A stretch of DNA of 64,000 nucleotides from Aureimonas sp. AU20 (GTDB lineage: Bacteria > Pseudomonadota > Alphaproteobacteria > Rhizobiales > Rhizobiaceae), in the NCBI RefSeq assembly GCF_001442755.1, contig NZ_CP006367.1, positions 558,001 through 622,000 on the forward strand, in the 5' to 3' direction. The notes beneath the pieces were generated by a model, which saw nothing but the letters and a program-made list of their open reading frames with translations, was not told the origin of the DNA and ran no database searches. Positions 17,511-25,263 of the stretch are shown one piece after another; position 1 is the stretch's first letter; each line of letters opens with the position of its first letter. Position numbers and translations under genes: made by a program.

Positions 17511-20500
17511 GCGGCAAGGGGCTCCTTGCGCCCGGCCCGGGCTTTTGCGAGATCGGCGCAGCCTCGACCTTTTCGTTTCTGCGCGGCGTGTCGCAGCCGG
17601 GCGAGATGGTGGTGGCGGCCAAGGCCCTGGCGCTGGGCGGCCTGGGGCTGGCCGACCGCAACACGCTGGCCGGCGTGGTGCGGGCCTATGGGCAGGCGGA
17701 ACTGGCCGAGATGCCCTTTCGCCCCGGCGCGCGGCTGGTGTTTCGCGACGAGACGCCCGACCTCTTCGCCTATCCCCGCGACCGCGCCGCCTGGGGCCGG
17801 CTTTGCCGGCTGTTGACGGTCGGAAACCTGCGCGCGCCCAAGGGCGAGTGCCATCTTGATCTGGCCGATCTCCTCGAATGGGGAGAGGGGCTGAACCTGG
17901 CGCTTCTCGCCCCAGACGCTTTGGGCGGCGACGAGGCGACGAGCGGCGAGGCCGAGCGGCGCCTGCGCACGGCGTTGAACCCGCTGGCGCACGCCTTTCC
18001 CGGCGCGCTGCGCCTGGCCCTCGCGCCCCGGCTCGACGGCGGCGACCGGCGCCGCCTCGCTCGCGCGCAAATCCTGGCCAAGGCCTGCCGCGCGCCGCTT
18101 CTGGCCACCAACGACGCGTTCTATCACGGCGAGGACCGGCGCCCCTTGAGCGATGTTGTCACCGGCATTCGCGAGCATGTGCCGCTGGCGCAGGCCGGCT
18201 TTCGTCTGGCCCGCAACGCCGAGCGGCGGCTGAAGCACGAGGGCGAAATGCTGCGCCTGTTTCGCGGCTTCGAGGGGGCGATCGGCGAGGCCCGGCGCTT
18301 TTTCGAGGAGCTCGGCTTCGATCTCGCCAGCCTGAAATACGACTATCCCGACGAGGCGCTGGGCCTTTCCGTTTCACCGGGCGAGGAGCTTCGGCGTCTG
18401 GCGCGCGAAGGGGCGGTGCGCCGCTACCATCCCAAGCCCGTGCCGGATAGCATCTGGAGCCGGATCGAGACCGAGATGGCGCTGATCGAGAAGAAGAAAT
18501 ACGAGCCCTATTTCCTCACCGTCCACCGCATCGTCGACGCCGCGCGGGAGATGAAGATCCTCTGCCAGGGGCGCGGCTCGGCGGCCAATTCCGTGGTCTG
18601 CTACTGCCTCGGCGTGACGGAGGTGCATCCCGACAAGGCCGGCCTCCTGTTCGACCGCTTCATCTCGGCCGACCGGGACGAGCCGCCCGACATCGACATC
18701 GATTTCGAGCACGAGCGGCGCGACGAGGTGATCCGCTGGATCTACGATTTCTACGGCCGGGACTCGGCCGCGATCGCCGCCACCGTCATCACCTATCGCG
18801 CCCGCTCGGCGGCGCGCGAGGTCGGCCAGTGCTTCGGCCTGTCGGAGGACGCGCTGAGCGCCCTGTCCGGCTCGGTCTGGGGCTATTCCGCCAGCGATCT
18901 CGGCGCGCGAGAGGCCGAGGCAGCGGGGCTCTCGGCCGAGGACCGCACGACGCGCCACGTGCTCGACTTCGCGCGCCAGCTCGCCGGTTTTCCACGCCAC
19001 CTGTCGCAGCATGTCGGCGGCTTCGTGCTGACGCGCGGCCGGGTGGACGAGACCGTGCCGGTGCTCAACACCGGCTCCAAGGGCCGCATCATCGTGGAAT
19101 GGGACAAGGACGATCTCGACACGCTCGGCATCCTGAAGATCGACATCCTGGCGCTGGGCATGCTCTCGTGCCTGCGCCGCGCCTTCGACATGCTGAACAA
19201 GCTCTATCCTGGCGAGGCGACGGGCGATGGGCGTCCGGCCACGCTCGACACGCTGCCCGTCGAGCCGCCGAACGGCCCGGTCTGGCGCATGACGCACCGG
19301 GCCGACACGCTCGGCACGTTCCAGATCGAATCCCGGGCGCAGATGTCCATGCTGCCCAAGCTCCAGCCCAACAAGTTCTACGACCTCGTCGTGCAGGTCG
19401 CCATCGTTCGCCCCGGCCCGATCCAGGGCGACATGGTGCATCCCTATCTCCGCCGGCGCATGGGGCTGGAGGATGCCACGCTGCCGAGCGAGGAGCTTCG
19501 CGAGATTCTGGATCGCACCTATGGCGTGCCCCTGTTTCAAGAGCAGGCCATGCGCATCGCCATGGTGGCGGCCGGCTTTTCCGGCACCGAGGCCGACAAG
19601 CTGCGCCGCGCCATGGCGACCTTCAAGCGCACGGGGCAGGTCACGCATTTCAAGGAGCGGATGATCTCCGGCATGGTGGCCAAGGGCTACGAGCCCGACT
19701 TCGCCGCGCGCTGCTTCGGCCAGATCGAGGGCTTCGGCGAATACGGCTTTCCCGAAAGCCACGCCGCCTCCTTCGCGCTCTTGGTCTATGCTTCGGCCTT
19801 CATCAAGTGCCACTATCCCGATGTCTTCGCCGCCAGCCTTCTCAACTCCCAGCCCATGGGCTTCTACGCCCCGTCGCAGATCGTGCGCGACGCGCAGGAG
19901 CATGGGGTGGAGGTGCGCGCCGTCTGCGTCAACCGCTCGTCATGGGACATGACCATGGAGCCCGCCCGCTTCGACCCACGCCGCATCCACCCGCGCCACC
20001 GCGAGATGGCACGCGATATCCGCTCGCGCCACGCCATCCGGCTCGGCTTCCGGCAGGTGAAGGGCCTTGGCGAAGGCGAGATGCGCCGGCTCGGCTGGGT
20101 GCGCGATTCTACCGGCCCCTTCCGCTCGCTGCACGATCTGCGCCAGCGCGCCGGCCTTTCGCGCCGTACGCTGGAGCGGCTGGCGGACGCCGACGCCTTC
20201 ACCGATCTGGGTCTCACGCGCCGCGAAGCGCTCTGGGCGGTGCAGGGGCTGGACGAGCCGGTGGAGGATCTGCCGCTCTTTGCCGCCTCGCGCGGGGCCG
20301 ACCTGCGGCCCGAGGCGCCGGCCGCCCTGCCGGAGATGCCGGAGGGCGAGGAGGTGGTGAACGACTACCGCTTCCTGTCGCTGTCCTTGAAGGCGCATCC
20401 CGTGTCCTTCCTGCGCGGCCATCTCGCCGATCTCGGCATCGCGCAGACGGTGGCCCTGGAGGGGGTGCGGCCCGGCCGGCGGGTGGACGTGGCGGGGCTG

Positions 20501-21031
20501 GTGCTCATCCGCCAGCGTCCCGGCTCGGCCAAGGGCGTCGTCTTCATCACGGTGGAGGACGAGACGGGCGTCGCCAATATCGTGGTCTGGAAGCATGTGT
20601 TCGAGCGCTTCCGGTCCGTGGTGCTGGGCGCGCGCTTCATCCGCATTTCAGGCCGGCTCCAGCGCGACCATGGCGTCCAGCATCTGGTGGCGGATCGGCT
20701 GGAGGACCTCTCGCCGCTGCTCGCGCATCTTTCCCGGAGCGGCTTGGCGAAGACCAACACGCTGCAGCCCGCCGACCATGTGCGCAAGCCCCTGCGCTAT
20801 CACGGCAACGAGCGCGCCCTGCAGCGCCCGATCTCGCCCGAGGTGGTGGAGGCGGCAAGCGCGCTCGGCGCGGTTCTCTCGCGCGCCGACGAGTTCCGCC
20901 ATCCCCAGCCCGAAGGCCGCGTCAACCTTCACCGCACTCCGCGCGAAGGCCGCCTCCTGCCGAACGCGCCGGACGGGCAGGACATCCGCGAGGCCCATTC
21001 CGTGCTGCCCAAAGGGCGGAACTTCCATTGA
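17507..21031 (+). CDS. dnaE2: Error-prone DNA polymerase III alpha subunit DnaE2
   Basis: 1174 residues, within or slightly above the family range. DnaE2 is the catalytic polymerase of the SOS mutasome. Order: PHP domain at the N-terminus (GFCEIGAASTFSFLRGVSQP), polymerase palm with the catalytic motif PDIDIDF (394-400), the fingers region with GRGSAANSVVCYCLGV, helix-hairpin-helix, and a C-terminal OB fold (VDVAGLVLIRQRPGSAKGVVFIT). The GTG start overlaps the imuB stop by 4 bases. The end is only 18 bases from the convergent hisC stop. Regulation by LexA through the box at 14748 is expected for the whole operon. Confidence 0.94.
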   Translation: MSGKGLLAPGPGFCEIGAASTFSFLRGVSQPGEMVVAAKALALGGLGLADRNTLAGVVRAYGQAELAEMPFRPGARLVFRDETPDLFAYPRDRAAWGRLCRLLTVGNLRAPKGECHLDLADLLEWGEGLNLALLAPDALGGDEATSGEAERRLRTALNPLAHAFPGALRLALAPRLDGGDRRRLARAQILAKACRAPLLATNDAFYHGEDRRPLSDVVTGIREHVPLAQAGFRLARNAERRLKHEGEMLRLFRGFEGAIGEARRFFEELGFDLASLKYDYPDEALGLSVSPGEELRRLAREGAVRRYHPKPVPDSIWSRIETEMALIEKKKYEPYFLTVHRIVDAAREMKILCQGRGSAANSVVCYCLGVTEVHPDKAGLLFDRFISADRDEPPDIDIDFEHERRDEVIRWIYDFYGRDSAAIAATVITYRARSAAREVGQCFGLSEDALSALSGSVWGYSASDLGAREAEAAGLSAEDRTTRHVLDFARQLAGFPRHLSQHVGGFVLTRGRVDETVPVLNTGSKGRIIVEWDKDDLDTLGILKIDILALGMLSCLRRAFDMLNKLYPGEATGDGRPATLDTLPVEPPNGPVWRMTHRADTLGTFQIESRAQMSMLPKLQPNKFYDLVVQVAIVRPGPIQGDMVHPYLRRRMGLEDATLPSEELREILDRTYGVPLFQEQAMRIAMVAAGFSGTEADKLRRAMATFKRTGQVTHFKERMISGMVAKGYEPDFAARCFGQIEGFGEYGFPESHAASFALLVYASAFIKCHYPDVFAASLLNSQPMGFYAPSQIVRDAQEHGVEVRAVCVNRSSWDMTMEPARFDPRRIHPRHREMARDIRSRHAIRLGFRQVKGLGEGEMRRLGWVRDSTGPFRSLHDLRQRAGLSRRTLERLADADAFTDLGLTRREALWAVQGLDEPVEDLPLFAASRGADLRPEAPAALPEMPEGEEVVNDYRFLSLSLKAHPVSFLRGHLADLGIAQTVALEGVRPGRRVDVAGLVLIRQRPGSAKGVVFITVEDETGVANIVVWKHVFERFRSVVLGARFIRISGRLQRDHGVQHLVADRLEDLSPLLAHLSRSGLAKTNTLQPADHVRKPLRYHGNERALQRPISPEVVEAASALGAVLSRADEFRHPQPEGRVNLHRTPREGRLLPNAPDGQDIREAHSVLPKGRNFH

Positions 21032-21049
21032 GCCGGGCGGTGTTCGCGC

Positions 21050-22108
21050 TCAGTCCAGAACCGCCCGCAGCACCGCGAGCAGCCGGTCGCATTCGGGATC
21101 GGTGCCGACCGTGATGCGCAGGAAATCGGCGATGCGCGGCCGGGCGAAATGGCGAACCAAGACGCCGCGCTCGCGCAGGGCGCGGGCGAGGTCCGCGCCG
21201 GCGTGGCCGGGATGACGCGCGAAGAGGAAGTTCGCCTCCGACGGCAGGACCTCGAAGCCCAGCGCCGCCAGCGCCCCGGCCAGCCGCTGGCGCGAGGCGA
21301 CGACCAGCGCCCGGTGCCGCTCGAACCAGTCGCGATCCTCGAAGGCGGCAAGCGCCCCGGCCTGCGCCAGCCGGTCCAGCGGATAGGAGTTGAAACTGTC
21401 CTTCACCCGCTCCAGCGCCTGGATCAGGGGCCGTTGGCCGAGGGCGAAGCCGACGCGCAGCCCCGCCAGCGAGCGCGACTTGGAAAAGGTCTGCACCACG
21501 AGAAGATTGGGATAGGCGCGCACCAAACCCGCCGCGCTCTCCGTGCCGAAGTCGACATAAGCCTCGTCGATCACCACGGGCTGTTCGGGATGCGCGCCCA
21601 GAAGCCGGCGAAGCGCGGCGAGCGGCAGCGCGATCCCGGTCGGCGCGTTCGGGTTCGGCAGAATGATCGCGCCGCAAGGCCGGTCATAGGCCTCCACCTC
21701 GATCTCGAAGCGTTCGTTCAGCGCGACCTGTTCGAAGCGGATGCCGTAGAGCCGGCAATAGGTGGGGTAGAAGGCGTAAGACAGGTCGGGAAAGAGCAGC
21801 GGGCGCTCGTGGTTCAACAGCGCCTGGAAGACATGGGCCAGCACCTCGTCCGAGCCGTTGCCGACGAAGACCTCCTCCGCCCGCAGGCCGAACCCCGCAG
21901 CGATCCCCTCTCGCAGCGCCGAGGCCGACGGATCGGGATAAAGGCGCAGCGGGTCGCCCGCCGCCGCCCGGATCGCCGCCAGGGCGCGGGGCGAGGGGCC
22001 GTAGGGATTCTCGTTGGTGTTCAGCTTGAGGAGATCGGCGAGGTTCGGTTGCTCGCCCGGCACATAGGGCTCCAGCGAGTGGACGATCGGGCTCCAGAAA
22101 CGGCTCAT
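21050..22108 (-). CDS. hisC: Histidinol-phosphate aminotransferase (class I/II fold)
   Basis: 352 residues. A PLP enzyme of histidine synthesis that transaminates imidazole acetol phosphate with glutamate; close relatives act on phenylalanine or tyrosine precursors. Visible: [35 protein letters not shown], the Asp-containing [11 protein letters not shown], and the Schiff-base lysine K210 in [16 protein letters not shown]. The ATG (MSRFWSPIV) has AGGA 6 bases upstream; an ATG 25 codons earlier gives an atypical extension. It is not next to other his genes. Confidence 0.92.
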   Translation of the reverse strand: MSRFWSPIVHSLEPYVPGEQPNLADLLKLNTNENPYGPSPRALAAIRAAAGDPLRLYPDPSASALREGIAAGFGLRAEEVFVGNGSDEVLAHVFQALLNHERPLLFPDLSYAFYPTYCRLYGIRFEQVALNERFEIEVEAYDRPCGAIILPNPNAPTGIALPLAALRRLLGAHPEQPVVIDEAYVDFGTESAAGLVRAYPNLLVVQTFSKSRSLAGLRVGFALGQRPLIQALERVKDSFNSYPLDRLAQAGALAAFEDRDWFERHRALVVASRQRLAGALAALGFEVLPSEANFLFARHPGHAGADLARALRERGVLVRHFARPRIADFLRITVGTDPECDRLLAVLRAVLD

Positions 22109-22244
22109 GGCGATCCTGCCGAGAAGAAGGGGAAGGGGCGGCTGACGGGGGAATAGCCTCGCACCGCGGCGCCTGTCCAACACACCCCCCGGCTCAACCC
22201 TCGCCCGGCTTCGTTCTTTACGGCTTCGTCAGGTCCTTCGGGCC

Positions 22245-22748
22245 ATGGTCGGGTCTGTCGCCGCGTCGGAGGGGCCCGTCTTGCTCTATCTCGCCCTCAA
22301 ATATCTCCATGTGCTCGGGGCCATCGTGATCCTGGGAACGGGAACCGGCATCGCCTTCTTCATGCTCATGGCCCATCGCACGCGCGAAGCCGGTTTCGTG
22401 GCGCGCACGGCCGGCGTGGTGGTGACGGCCGATCTTCTGTTCACCGCCTCGGCCGTGGTTCTGCAGCCCATTACCGGTTACTGGCTGGCCCGCGAAGCCG
22501 GCTATCCCCTCACCGAGCCCTGGATTCTCACCTCGCTGGCGCTCTACGCACTGGCCGGCCTGTTCTGGCTGCCGGTGGTCTGGATCCAGGTGCGCATGCG
22601 CGATCTGGCGCAGGCGGCGGCCGCGCGGGGCGAGCCGCTGCCGGCGCGCTATCACCAGCTGTTCCGCGTCTGGTTCGTGTTCGGCTTTCCCGGCTTCGGC
22701 GCGGTCGCCGCCATTCTGTGGCTGATGATCGCCAAGCCGGGGCTCTGA
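22245..22748 (+). CDS. DUF2269 family integral membrane protein
   Basis: 167 residues with four predicted membrane helices (roughly LALKYLHVLGAIVILGTGTG, TAGVVVTADLLFTASAVVLQ, WILTSLALYALAGLFWLPVV and VFGFPGFGAVAAILWLMI). The KYLHVLGAI motif with a His at the start of the first helix is typical. Family function is unknown. The start is uncertain: the ATG at 22245 has a weak ribosome site and TTG at 22279 would remove 11 polar residues. Only 4 bases separate it from the following SDR-DoxX gene, so they are cotranscribed. Confidence 0.82.
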   Translation: MVGSVAASEGPVLLYLALKYLHVLGAIVILGTGTGIAFFMLMAHRTREAGFVARTAGVVVTADLLFTASAVVLQPITGYWLAREAGYPLTEPWILTSLALYALAGLFWLPVVWIQVRMRDLAQAAAARGEPLPARYHQLFRVWFVFGFPGFGAVAAILWLMIAKPGL

Positions 22749-22752
22749 CGCG

Positions 22753-24066
22753 ATGACCGCTCCTCCCACGATCGCCATCTTCGGCGCCTCCGGCCTGATC
22801 GGCGAGGCCACGGCGCGCCAGCTCCAGGCCGAGGGCTTTCGCGTCCTGGCGTTGGCCCGCCGCTTTTCCCCCGCCCAGCGCGCGGCCTTCCCGAACGCCG
22901 TGGAAGCGCCGCTGCTCGCCTTCTCGGCGGGGGATCTCGACCAGATCCTCTCCGCCCACGGCGCCGAGATCGTGGTGAACTGCATCGGCGTCCTGCAAAG
23001 CAGCCCGCAGAAGGGCAGCGCCGAAGACGTGCATTGCGGCTTCGCCGCCCGGCTCGTGGAGGCGACGCAGGCGCGGCTTCTCGTGCAGATCTCGATTCCC
23101 GGCAGCGAGACGGAGGATCGCACACCCTTCAGCGCCACCAAGCGGGCGGCCGAGCGGTTGATACACGCCCGCAGCCCCGCCTTCGCCATTTTGCGCCCCG
23201 GCTTCGTCTGGGCGCCGTCGGCCTATGGCGGCAGCGCCCTGATGCGCGCCCTCGCCCTGCTGCCGGCCGATTTGCCGGCGCGCGAGGCGGCAAGCCCCTT
23301 CGCCGCCACGGATGCGGGCGACATCGCCCGCACGATCGGCTTTCTCGCCCGGCGCTGGGCCGGCGGCGAGCGCGACTGGCGCGTGACCTGGGACGTGATG
23401 GAGCGCGGGGGCGAAAGCGTCGGCGGCGTCGTCTCGCGCCTTCGCCGGCACATGGGCGGACCCAAGCCCTGGCTGCGCCTGCCCGCCGCGCTGATGCGGC
23501 TCGGCGCACTGGCCGGAGACGCCGCCGCCCGGCTCGGCTGGTCCCCGCCGATCCGCACCACGGCGCTCCGCGAGATGCGGCGCGGCGTCCAGGGCGACCC
23601 CGGCCCCTGGATCTCGGCAACAAGCATCGAGCCCCGCGCCTTCGCGGACGCCTTGGCGCACACGCCCGCCAGCGTGCAGGAGCGCTGGTTCGCCAAGCTC
23701 TATCTCGCCAAGGCCCTGGTGATCGGCACGCTCGCCGCCTTCTGGCTCGTGTCGGGCCTCCTCGCCCTAACGCTCGCCTTTGATGCGGCGGCGGCGATCC
23801 TGATCCAGGCCGGCGCTCCCCCGCTTCTGGCCAAGGCGGCGACCGCGGCCACCAGCCTCCTCGACATCGCCATCGGTGGCCTCATCGCCATAAGGCGCAC
23901 GTGCCGCCTCGGCCTCCTGGCCGGCATGGCCGTCACCCTCGCCTATCTTCTCGGCTCCGTTCCCATCGCGCCCCATCTCTGGCTCGATCCCATCGGCGCC
24001 ATGGTCAAAACCGTGCCCGCCCTCGTCCTGATGCTGGTGGCGCTGCTGATCCTGGACGAGCGCTAG
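22753..24066 (+). CDS. NAD(P)-binding SDR/epimerase domain fused to a DoxX-like membrane domain
   Basis: 437 residues. The N-terminal part is an atypical SDR with the dinucleotide motif IFGASGLIGEATARQL (residues 8-23) and a long substrate region without a clear YxxxK. The C-terminal 130 residues carry four hydrophobic helices of the DoxX-like type (from LYLAKALVIGTLAAFWLVSG to VPALVLMLVALLIL). The fusion places a nucleotide-binding domain on the cytoplasmic face of the membrane. Its substrate is unknown; quinone or lipid-linked chemistry is a guess. Coupled to DUF2269 upstream. Confidence 0.8.
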   Translation: MTAPPTIAIFGASGLIGEATARQLQAEGFRVLALARRFSPAQRAAFPNAVEAPLLAFSAGDLDQILSAHGAEIVVNCIGVLQSSPQKGSAEDVHCGFAARLVEATQARLLVQISIPGSETEDRTPFSATKRAAERLIHARSPAFAILRPGFVWAPSAYGGSALMRALALLPADLPAREAASPFAATDAGDIARTIGFLARRWAGGERDWRVTWDVMERGGESVGGVVSRLRRHMGGPKPWLRLPAALMRLGALAGDAAARLGWSPPIRTTALREMRRGVQGDPGPWISATSIEPRAFADALAHTPASVQERWFAKLYLAKALVIGTLAAFWLVSGLLALTLAFDAAAAILIQAGAPPLLAKAATAATSLLDIAIGGLIAIRRTCRLGLLAGMAVTLAYLLGSVPIAPHLWLDPIGAMVKTVPALVLMLVALLILDER

Positions 24067-24084
24067 AACCGGTCCGTGCGCCTT

Positions 24085-24100
24085 ATCACGCGAGCGTGAT
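24085..24100. promoter_or_regulatory. 16-bp palindrome upstream of the oxidase operon
   Basis: ATCACGC-GA-GCGTGAT is a perfect inverted repeat 19 bases after the SDR-DoxX stop and 113 bases before ctaC. It could be an operator or a weak hairpin; no T-run follows. Role unassigned. Confidence 0.35.
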
Positions 24101-24213
24101 GGCGGCTCGGCGAACCCTCCTCATCCCAAAGCTTCGCGCCGCCTTAGTTCGCTTCCTAAGGAATTGCGCGTCCGGCCTGGGGGATCTGGTGGGGCGTCGC
24201 GGGGCAGGGCGCT

Positions 24214-25263
24214 TTGGCGCCGGGGGATCAGACGCTGAAACGGGGTATTCCGAGACTTTCGGGGCAGGGCGGAGCGTGGCGAAGGGCTGTGGGCCTTCTG
24301 CCGCTCGTGCTGCTGGCCGCCTGCCAGGGGCCGCAATCCACCTTCGCGCCGGCCGGGCTCGAGGCCGAGCGGGTGCTCGGCCTGTTCTGGGTCATGCTGG
24401 GCGGGGCGGTCGCCATCTGGCTCTTCGTCATGGCCGTGTCGATCTATGCGACGCGGGCCAACTCGACGACCTTCAGCGACAAGGCCGGCAACCGCTTCAT
24501 CCTTTGGGGCGGGGTCGCCTTTCCCGTGGTGGTGCTGACCGCGCTTCTGGTCTTCGGCCTGCGCCTCATGCCGGATTTTCGCGCGCCTGCCGACGGGCCG
24601 CGCATCGCCGTGTCGGGCGAGCGCTTCTGGTGGCGCGTTCATTACATCGCGCCCGACACGCCGGGCGTCGCCAAGGCGCTGTCGGGCGAGGGCGTGCCCT
24701 CGGCCAACGAGATCTGGCTGCCGGTGAACCGGCGCTCCGAACTGCTGCTCGGCTCGCCCGACGTCATCCATTCCTTCTGGGTGCCCAATATCGCGGGCAA
24801 GACCGACACGATCCCCGGCCGCGTCAACCGGCTGGTGGTGGAGCCGACGCGGCTCGGCACGTTCAACGGCATCTGCGCCGAGTTCTGCGGCACGGCCCAT
24901 GCCCAGATGCTGTTTCGCGTGCGCGTCGTTACGCAAGAGGAGTTCGACGCCAGGGTCGCGGCGGAGGCCGCCCCCGCGACGCTGCTCGATCATCCCGGCC
25001 GGCTCGTTTTCGAGCGCAGCGGCTGCGGCGCGTGCCATGCCGTGCGCGGCACGCAGTCGACGGGCGAGGTCGGGCCGGACCTCACTCATCTGGCCGCCCG
25101 CCTGACGCTCGGCGCCGGCATTCTGGAGATGAACCCGGACAATATCGCGCGCTTCGTCGCGCTCACCGAACATGAGAAGCCGGGCGTCGAGATGCCCGCC
25201 TTCTCCATGCTGCCGCCGGAGGACCTCCGGCAGATCGCCGACTGGCTGGGGAATCTTCGATGA
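24214..25263 (+). CDS. ctaC: Cytochrome c oxidase subunit II with C-terminal cytochrome c domain (caa3-type)
   Basis: 349 residues from a TTG start. It takes electrons from cytochrome c or a quinol chain and passes them through CuA to subunit I. N-terminal lipoprotein signal with lipobox LLAAC (Cys37), two membrane helices (about 54-77 and 94-117), the CuA domain with H186, C221, E223, C225, H229 and M232 (CAEFCGTAHAQM), then a fused class I cytochrome c with C271-x-x-C-H275 and an axial Met near 327. The start is uncertain; a GTG near the signal peptide is an alternative. The stop overlaps the subunit I start (ATGA). Confidence 0.92.
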   Translation: MAPGDQTLKRGIPRLSGQGGAWRRAVGLLPLVLLAACQGPQSTFAPAGLEAERVLGLFWVMLGGAVAIWLFVMAVSIYATRANSTTFSDKAGNRFILWGGVAFPVVVLTALLVFGLRLMPDFRAPADGPRIAVSGERFWWRVHYIAPDTPGVAKALSGEGVPSANEIWLPVNRRSELLLGSPDVIHSFWVPNIAGKTDTIPGRVNRLVVEPTRLGTFNGICAEFCGTAHAQMLFRVRVVTQEEFDARVAAEAAPATLLDHPGRLVFERSGCGACHAVRGTQSTGEVGPDLTHLAARLTLGAGILEMNPDNIARFVALTEHEKPGVEMPAFSMLPPEDLRQIADWLGNLR

